Positions 15,979-20,347 of a stretch of DNA of 20,347 nucleotides are shown here, piece by piece. Each line of letters opens with the position of its first letter. The first letter of the stretch is position 1. The notes beneath the pieces were generated by a model. The model was not told the DNA's origin and did no database searches. It worked only from the letters and a program-made list of their open reading frames with translations. The stretch is from J005 sp964613235 (GTDB lineage Bacteria; Pseudomonadota; Zetaproteobacteria; Mariprofundales; Mariprofundaceae). The DNA lies in NCBI GenBank assembly GCA_964613235.1, contig CAZTGM010000032.1:1-20347 (forward strand), read 5' to 3'. The position numbers were made by a program, and so were the translations under genes.

Positions 15979-16007
15979 CAACGGCGACCTGTGACAGGTC
16001 GCCGTTG
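15979..16007 (+). terminator. Hairpin terminator after serC
   Basis: CAACGGCGACCTG and CAGGTCGCCGTTG form a perfect 13-bp GC-rich stem around a TGA loop, starting 16 nt after the serC stop. The following bases (TTGTGTC) are only moderately U-rich. It should act as an intrinsic terminator or at least a strong 3' mRNA block, possibly leaky because of the weak U tract. Confidence 0.75.
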
Positions 16008-16080
16008 TTGTGTCTGGCAGGGGATATGAGCATGCTTCTTTTCGTTTGCCTGACCGTTGACCCTTCGACAGGTGGCTATA

Positions 16081-16140
16081 GAGTGCCTGCGCACTCCGGT
16101 CTGCAACCATGCAGTCTGGCCCGACTCTCTGATTGAGTGC
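16081..16140 (+). promoter_or_regulatory. serA leader with alternative inverted repeats
   Basis: GAGTGC (16081-16086) pairs perfectly with GCACTC (16091-16096) across a CTGC loop. The same GCACTC can instead pair with a second GAGTGC at 16135-16140. That larger loop would enclose another small hairpin, CTGCA/TGCAG (16101-16105 and 16110-16114). GAGTGCCTG occurs twice, at 16081 and 16135. Mutually exclusive stems in a 237-nt leader are the kind of arrangement seen in RNA switches or attenuators. I match no known riboswitch class, and the arms are short, so this is a candidate only. Confidence 0.3.
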
Positions 16141-16244
16141 CTGATTTCCAGGGGTTGAGTTTCATTCACCGCGAACATGGGTATCCTTCGTGCATGCCGC
16201 GGGCTTTGTGGTGAATAATGGTTTTGTGGTGAAGGAGAGGGCGT

Positions 16245-17834
16245 ATGCCTAAGGTCTGGATTGCCGATAAAATGAGTAGCCGCGCGATTGAAGTTTTCAA
16301 GGCTCGCGGTATCGAGGTGGATTACAAGCCAGGACTGTCGGATGAGGAAAAGCTGGCCATTGCCGGTGATTACGATGCCATCGCTGTACGCTCATCCACC
16401 ACACTGAAGGGTGCCTTGCTGGATGCCGCCACACGTGTCAAGGTCATCGGCCGTGCCGGTATCGGTGTTGACAATATCGATGTGGAGCAATGTTCGCGGC
16501 GCGGCATCGTGGTCATGAACACGCCGTTCGGCAACACGATCACGACGGCGGAACTGGCTGTGGCGCATATCGTTGCCGCTGCACGCATGATTGCCGAGGC
16601 CTCTGCCTCCACGAAGGCCGGAAAATGGGAAAAGTCCCGTTTTATGGGTATGGAACTGACCGGCAAGAAGGCAGGCGTTATCGGCGCCGGCAATATCGGT
16701 GCTATCGTTTGTGACCGTTTGCGCGGACTGCATATGTCGGTCTTCGTTTATGATCCGTTTATTTCCGATGAACGCGCTGCCGCCATGGGCGTAACCAAGG
16801 TCGATAGCGTGTCCGAACTTGCCGCCATGGTCGATGTGCTGACCATCCATGTGCCGCTGCTGGATGCAACGCGTCATCTGATCAATGCGGATATCTTGGC
16901 CGGCATGAAGAAGGGCGCGATTCTGGTCAATTGCGCGCGCGGCGGCATTGTCGATGAGAAGGCGCTGTATGAGGCCTGTGCATCCGGTCATCTGCGTGCC
17001 GCAGCGCTGGATGTCTATGAGCAGGAGCCGGCACGAGAGAATCCGTTGTTTGCGCTGGATAATGTGACCTGTACACCGCATATCGGCGCCTCCACCAGCG
17101 AAGCGCAGGAGAACGTCGCCGTTCAGGTAGCTGAACAAATGGCTGATTACCTGCTGCATGGAACGGTCATGAATGCCGTGAATGTGCCTTCGCTGTCCGA
17201 AGAGGAACAGCGACTGCTGGCGCCATATATGTTGCTGGGCGAACGCATGGGCCAGTTTATCGGCCAGACGATGCGCCCCGGTTATTCCAGAGTCACTATT
17301 TCGTTTCAGGGTATGGCCGCCGGTATCAACCGCAAGGCACTGATCAATACGATTTTACAGGGACTTCTGTCGCAGAGCTTTGAGGAAGTCAATGTGGTGA
17401 ATGCGGCTATGCTGGCGCGTGATCGCGGCATCGAAATTGTTGAGCAGGCCAGTGAGCAGGCCGGCAACTTTTCCACGCTGATTCGCCTGCAAGTGGAAGG
17501 GGATGAAGGCGTTCGTTGTGTTTCGGGCACGTTGTTTGATGAAACACGTCCGCGCCTGGTCAGTTTCGATACCTGTGAAGTGGAAGTTGCCCCTGAAGGT
17601 AACCTGATCTTTCTGCAGAATGAAGATCGACCTGGCGTCATTGCCGCCGTTGGCGCGATTCTGGCCGAGGCAGGTATCAATATTGGCGATTTCCGCCTCG
17701 GTCGTCGTGAAGATACGCGCAATGCGATTGCGCTGGTGCAGGTCGATACGCCGCCCAGCCAGAAAGAACTGGATCGTATGGCTGCATTGCCGAATATGCT
17801 CATGGTTCGCTATGCCGAACTGGGGAAACAATGA
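16245..17834 (+). CDS. serA: D-3-phosphoglycerate dehydrogenase, long form
   Basis: SerA oxidises 3-phosphoglycerate to 3-phosphohydroxypyruvate using NAD, the committed step of serine synthesis. The 529-residue length marks the long form, with the extra intervening domain between the catalytic core and the ACT domain; E. coli SerA, at about 410 residues, lacks it. The NAD-binding fold has GAGNIG at 147-152. Catalytic residues are Arg232 (NCARGGIVDE), Glu261 and His279 (HIGAST). The intervening domain covers about 315-450. The ACT domain, from about 455, has DRPGVIAAVGAILAEAGINIGDF and is the likely serine-feedback site. AGGAG lies 7 nt before the ATG. Its stop overlaps the hisZ start by 4 nt. 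Confidence 0.96.
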   Translation: MPKVWIADKMSSRAIEVFKARGIEVDYKPGLSDEEKLAIAGDYDAIAVRSSTTLKGALLDAATRVKVIGRAGIGVDNIDVEQCSRRGIVVMNTPFGNTITTAELAVAHIVAAARMIAEASASTKAGKWEKSRFMGMELTGKKAGVIGAGNIGAIVCDRLRGLHMSVFVYDPFISDERAAAMGVTKVDSVSELAAMVDVLTIHVPLLDATRHLINADILAGMKKGAILVNCARGGIVDEKALYEACASGHLRAAALDVYEQEPARENPLFALDNVTCTPHIGASTSEAQENVAVQVAEQMADYLLHGTVMNAVNVPSLSEEEQRLLAPYMLLGERMGQFIGQTMRPGYSRVTISFQGMAAGINRKALINTILQGLLSQSFEEVNVVNAAMLARDRGIEIVEQASEQAGNFSTLIRLQVEGDEGVRCVSGTLFDETRPRLVSFDTCEVEVAPEGNLIFLQNEDRPGVIAAVGAILAEAGINIGDFRLGRREDTRNAIALVQVDTPPSQKELDRMAALPNMLMVRYAELGKQ

Positions 17835-18802
17835 GCCTGCGTCCGATCGTTGGCCTGACAGATGCCTTTGGTGTTCGTGCTACGACCTTAAGAAAGTTGC
17901 AACGGGCATTACAGGATCTCTATACCTGGGCAGGCTATGAAGAAGTGATTCCGCCTGTTGTGGAACGTCCGGAAACGCTGAATGCCGGTGCCGGGCGTTT
18001 TCTGGCCGACCAGACGCTGATCTTTTCCGATCCGGCTGATGCCGGCCTGCTGGCGTTGCGCTCGGATATGACACCACAGATTGCGCGTATTGCCGCCACG
18101 CATTTGCAACATCGCGACACCCTGCGTCTGCATTATTCGGGAACGGTGGTGCAGGCTCGCGTGGACGGTCGTACCGGTTCGCGTCAGCAATGGCAAACGG
18201 GTATCGAATGCATGGGTATCGCCGGTTTGGAAGGTGATGCAGAAATCCTGCAACTGGCGGCACGCTCATTGGCGGTTGCAGGTTTTGCCGGTTCGTTGTT
18301 GCAGGTCGGCCATATGGGACTGATTCATGCACTGATCGAAGGCAGTCAGCATGATATCGAGCAGTGGGTGGAAGTGCTCAATCATCGTTCGCCGGATGAT
18401 GTGCGTGCCATGCTGGCGCATGACCGGCTGGATGAAAAACGCGGCAGCTTGCTGGTTGATCTGGCCAGCGGCATGGGGGATCGTGATTGGTTGCTGGTGC
18501 ATCGAAAGTCCGTTTCGCCGATGTTTGCTGCTGCCGTGGATGAATTGCTGGAGCTTGTGACTGCCGTGCACGGACATGTAGCCGATGAGATGAATGTGAT
18601 TGTCGATGCTGCTGTCTTGCCGCGCTTCCTGTACCACAGTGGCATGGTATTCCAGGGGTTTGCCACCGGTGCAGCACAGCCCTTGCTGCATGGCGGTCGT
18701 TACGATGCGATGATGGCCTCGCATGGTAGGGATATGCCTGCCACGGGGTTTTCGTTTGATTTATGGCGCTGGCTGGATGCCGGAGCAGAGGTGAATGCAT
18801 GA
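17831..18802 (+). CDS. hisZ: ATP phosphoribosyltransferase regulatory subunit
   Basis: HisZ is a catalytically inactive relative of histidyl-tRNA synthetase that joins the short form of HisG, which starts histidine synthesis, and mediates feedback. This 323-residue protein has the class II synthetase core: GLTDAFG...LRKLQRAL near the N-terminus and a YEEVIPPVVERPETL segment. ALRSDMTPQIARIAA (motif 2-like) follows, and a later HGGRYDAMMASHG stretch resembles motif 3. It lacks the C-terminal anticodon-binding domain of a true HisRS, which supports HisZ. Its presence implies a short HisG elsewhere in the genome. It overlaps serA and purA by 4 nt at each end, so translation of all three is probably coupled. 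Confidence 0.93.
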   Translation: MSLRPIVGLTDAFGVRATTLRKLQRALQDLYTWAGYEEVIPPVVERPETLNAGAGRFLADQTLIFSDPADAGLLALRSDMTPQIARIAATHLQHRDTLRLHYSGTVVQARVDGRTGSRQQWQTGIECMGIAGLEGDAEILQLAARSLAVAGFAGSLLQVGHMGLIHALIEGSQHDIEQWVEVLNHRSPDDVRAMLAHDRLDEKRGSLLVDLASGMGDRDWLLVHRKSVSPMFAAAVDELLELVTAVHGHVADEMNVIVDAAVLPRFLYHSGMVFQGFATGAAQPLLHGGRYDAMMASHGRDMPATGFSFDLWRWLDAGAEVNA

Positions 18803-20088
18803 AAAATACCGTAGCAGTGGGAATTCAATGGGGTGATGAAGGCAAGGGCAAGATTGTCGATTTGCTGGCACCCCGGGCCGATATCGTGGCCCGTTTTCAG
18901 GGCGGCCCCAATGCCGGGCATACGCTGGTCATCGGCAATGAGAAAACAGTACTGCATCTGGTTCCGTCCGGTATTCTGCATGAGGGAACGCTGTGTCTGA
19001 TCGGTAATGGTACCGTCGTGGCACCGGAAACAATTGTTGAAGAAATGGACACCTTGCTTGCGGCCGGTATCCCAGTGGCAGAGCGTCTGCGCATTTCCGA
19101 CCGTTGCCAGTTAATCCTGCCGTATCACCGGGCACTGGATGCCGCACGTGAATCGGCCAAAGGCAAAGGCAAGATCGGCACCACTGGCCGGGGGATCGGG
19201 CCAGCCTATGAAGACAAGACGGCACGGCGCGGTATTCGTCTCATCGACCTGGTTTGCGATGATCTGGACCGCAAGCTCGAGGAGAATCTGGCCTGGACCA
19301 ATTTTCAACTCACGGAATATTTTCATGTTGAGCCGGTCACACGCGATGAAGTTGATGCCGTCATTGAACTGGCGAAGGCACGTCTGTTGCCATTGATGGC
19401 TGATGTATCGCTGATTCTGTTCGATCGCCACAAGGCAGGGGATGCCATCCTGTTCGAAGGTGCGCAGGGCACGATGCTTGATGTTGATTTCGGCACCTAT
19501 CCATTTGTGACATCCTCGAATACCGTTGCCGGTGCGGCTATGGCCGGACTGGGTGTGGGGCCGGGCATGGTTGAATCAGTGCTGGGCATCTGCAAAGCTT
19601 ATACGACGCGCGTCGGTGCCGGCCCGTTTCCGACCGAACTGTACAATGCGGAAGGTATGAACGATCCGTCAGGCAAGCATCTGGCGGAAAAAGGACATGA
19701 ATTCGGTGCGACAACGGGACGTCCGCGACGCACCGGCTGGTTCGATGCCGTCGTTGTACGCCACGCCGTGCGCGTAGCCGGCGTGACCGAACTGGCGATC
19801 ACCAAACTAGATGTGCTCGACGGCCTGTCGGAAGTGAAGCTGTGTGTGGCCTATGAGAAAGACGGAAGGCGCCTGGAAACGATTCCAGCCGATGCGCATA
19901 TGCTGGAATCATGTACGCCGGTGTATGAAACCCTGCCGGGCTGGAATGACCATACCTTCGGCGCCACTTCGTTCGAACAATTGCCGGAAGCAGCCCGTCA
20001 TCTGCTGCGACGCATCGAGACGGTATGTGAGTGTCCGATCACGATGCTGTCCACAGGGCCAGACCGGGATCATATTATTCATCTCTGA
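18799..20088 (+). CDS. purA: Adenylosuccinate synthetase
   Basis: PurA joins IMP and aspartate using GTP to make adenylosuccinate, the first step from IMP to AMP. The 429-residue length is typical. GIQWGDEGKGKIVDLLA holds the catalytic Asp13 and the glycine-rich loop, and His41 lies in GGPNAGHTLV. GTTGRGIGPAYEDK, EGAQGTMLDVDFGTYPFVTSSN and GATTGRPRRTGWFDAVV are all diagnostic, and the GTP-binding ITKLDVLDGL appears further on. The start at 18799 matches the family and overlaps the hisZ stop as ATGA, with GAGG 7 nt upstream; an in-frame ATG 36 nt earlier lies inside hisZ and is less likely. The hisZ-purA order is known from other proteobacteria. Confidence 0.97.
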   Translation: MKNTVAVGIQWGDEGKGKIVDLLAPRADIVARFQGGPNAGHTLVIGNEKTVLHLVPSGILHEGTLCLIGNGTVVAPETIVEEMDTLLAAGIPVAERLRISDRCQLILPYHRALDAARESAKGKGKIGTTGRGIGPAYEDKTARRGIRLIDLVCDDLDRKLEENLAWTNFQLTEYFHVEPVTRDEVDAVIELAKARLLPLMADVSLILFDRHKAGDAILFEGAQGTMLDVDFGTYPFVTSSNTVAGAAMAGLGVGPGMVESVLGICKAYTTRVGAGPFPTELYNAEGMNDPSGKHLAEKGHEFGATTGRPRRTGWFDAVVVRHAVRVAGVTELAITKLDVLDGLSEVKLCVAYEKDGRRLETIPADAHMLESCTPVYETLPGWNDHTFGATSFEQLPEAARHLLRRIETVCECPITMLSTGPDRDHIIHL

Positions 20089-20092
20089 CGCG

Positions 20093-20347
20093 TTATGAGG
20101 CCTGATAGGCGGCAATAAGTGCCGCCTTAATGTGCGGATGCTGATCCAGCTCATCGATATCCAGATATTTTTTGGCTATTGGTTTCAGAGTTTCGATAAC
20201 CTTCTGTTCAAGCCAGGCTTGCCTGAACCCTTCGATATCAAAGTTTCCGTCATGCACAAAAGAAGCAGCCAGCCCTGTCGCATGCCGGAAAGTAAGTGGT
20301 TCCATAATCATCATATCAAATTCATGGGAATGAATGCCGATACCATT
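20093..20347 (-). CDS. C-terminal part of an unrecognised protein, cut by the window edge
   Basis: An open frame on the minus strand ends in TAA 4 nt after the purA stop and remains open to the right edge. An ATG at 20314 would give 73 residues (MMIMEPLTFRHATG...), but eleven more in-frame codons upstream are open and read smoothly (GIHSHEFD before the MMIM). I therefore think the gene starts outside the window. The visible part is a soluble helical C-terminus with VHDGNFDIEGFRQAWLEQK and PIAKKYLDIDELDQHPH, ending ALIAAYQAS. I recognise no family. It converges on purA, so it belongs to a separate transcript. Confidence 0.6.
   Translation of the reverse strand, partial: NGIGIHSHEFDMMIMEPLTFRHATGLAASFVHDGNFDIEGFRQAWLEQKVIETLKPIAKKYLDIDELDQHPHIKAALIAAYQAS
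20107..20127 (+). terminator. Candidate hairpin terminator after purA
   Basis: AGGCGGC and GCCGCCT form a 7-bp GC-rich stem around a 7-nt AATAAGT loop, 18 nt after the purA stop. Only TTAATG follows, so there is no proper U tract. The hairpin lies inside the coding end of the convergent minus-strand gene. Termination of the serA-hisZ-purA transcript here is plausible but unproven. Confidence 0.4.

Noticed and set aside
15486..16178. Minus-strand open frame of 230 codons over the serC end and serA leader
   Set aside because: It is mostly antisense to conserved SerC sequence and crosses the serC terminator hairpin; no family features are visible.
17831..18802. Histidyl-tRNA synthetase (HisS)
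   Set aside because: It is 323 residues long, lacks the anticodon-binding domain, and sits next to purA as HisZ does in other proteobacteria.

Overview
This window looks like chromosomal housekeeping DNA from a Gram-negative proteobacterium of moderate GC content. RdgC, a YheS-type ABC-F protein, an outer-membrane barrel protein, short-patch DNA maintenance genes, and a stand-alone HisZ next to PurA all fit the beta/gamma/zeta side of the phylum. I lean weakly towards Zetaproteobacteria or an unusual Gammaproteobacterium. The sequence itself cannot settle this, and I see no rRNA, tRNA, transposase, integrase, phage gene or CRISPR array.

Positions 1-3520 hold a compact plus-strand metal-uptake operon, most likely for zinc. 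In order it encodes a 93-residue secreted or membrane-anchored protein with His and Cys motifs, an outer-membrane barrel protein with an N-terminal coiled coil, a ZnuA-like periplasmic binding protein, and a ZnuB-like permease. Last comes a 34-codon ORF that overlaps the permease stop by ATGA and has a good Shine-Dalgarno sequence. No ABC ATPase gene is present in the window. A 14-bp inverted repeat lies just upstream of the first gene.

Positions 3521-12068 continue on the plus strand with genome-maintenance and translation genes: rmuC, dinB (DNA polymerase IV), a CvfB-like S1-domain RNA-binding protein, rdgC, a YheS-type ABC-F ATPase, a choline/aminoglycoside-kinase-fold phosphotransferase coupled to it by a 4-nt overlap, and apaH.

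Positions 12023-14642 are a minus-strand operon: rnd (RNase D), then a 210-residue protein I do not recognise, then xthA (exonuclease III). Both junctions are 4-nt ATGA overlaps. The 3' ends of xthA and apaH overlap each other by 46 nt.

Positions 14643-20088 return to the plus strand for biosynthesis. serC stands alone with a candidate promoter and a strong hairpin terminator. It is followed by a 237-nt leader carrying inverted repeats that can pair in alternative ways. Then come serA, hisZ and purA, each joined to the next by a 4-nt overlap, which ties serine, histidine and purine synthesis into one transcript. A convergent gene of unknown function runs off the right edge on the minus strand.

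The most interesting items are the coupled microprotein ORF at the end of the metal operon, the ATPase-less layout of that operon, the unrecognised gene between two nucleases, and the serA leader.
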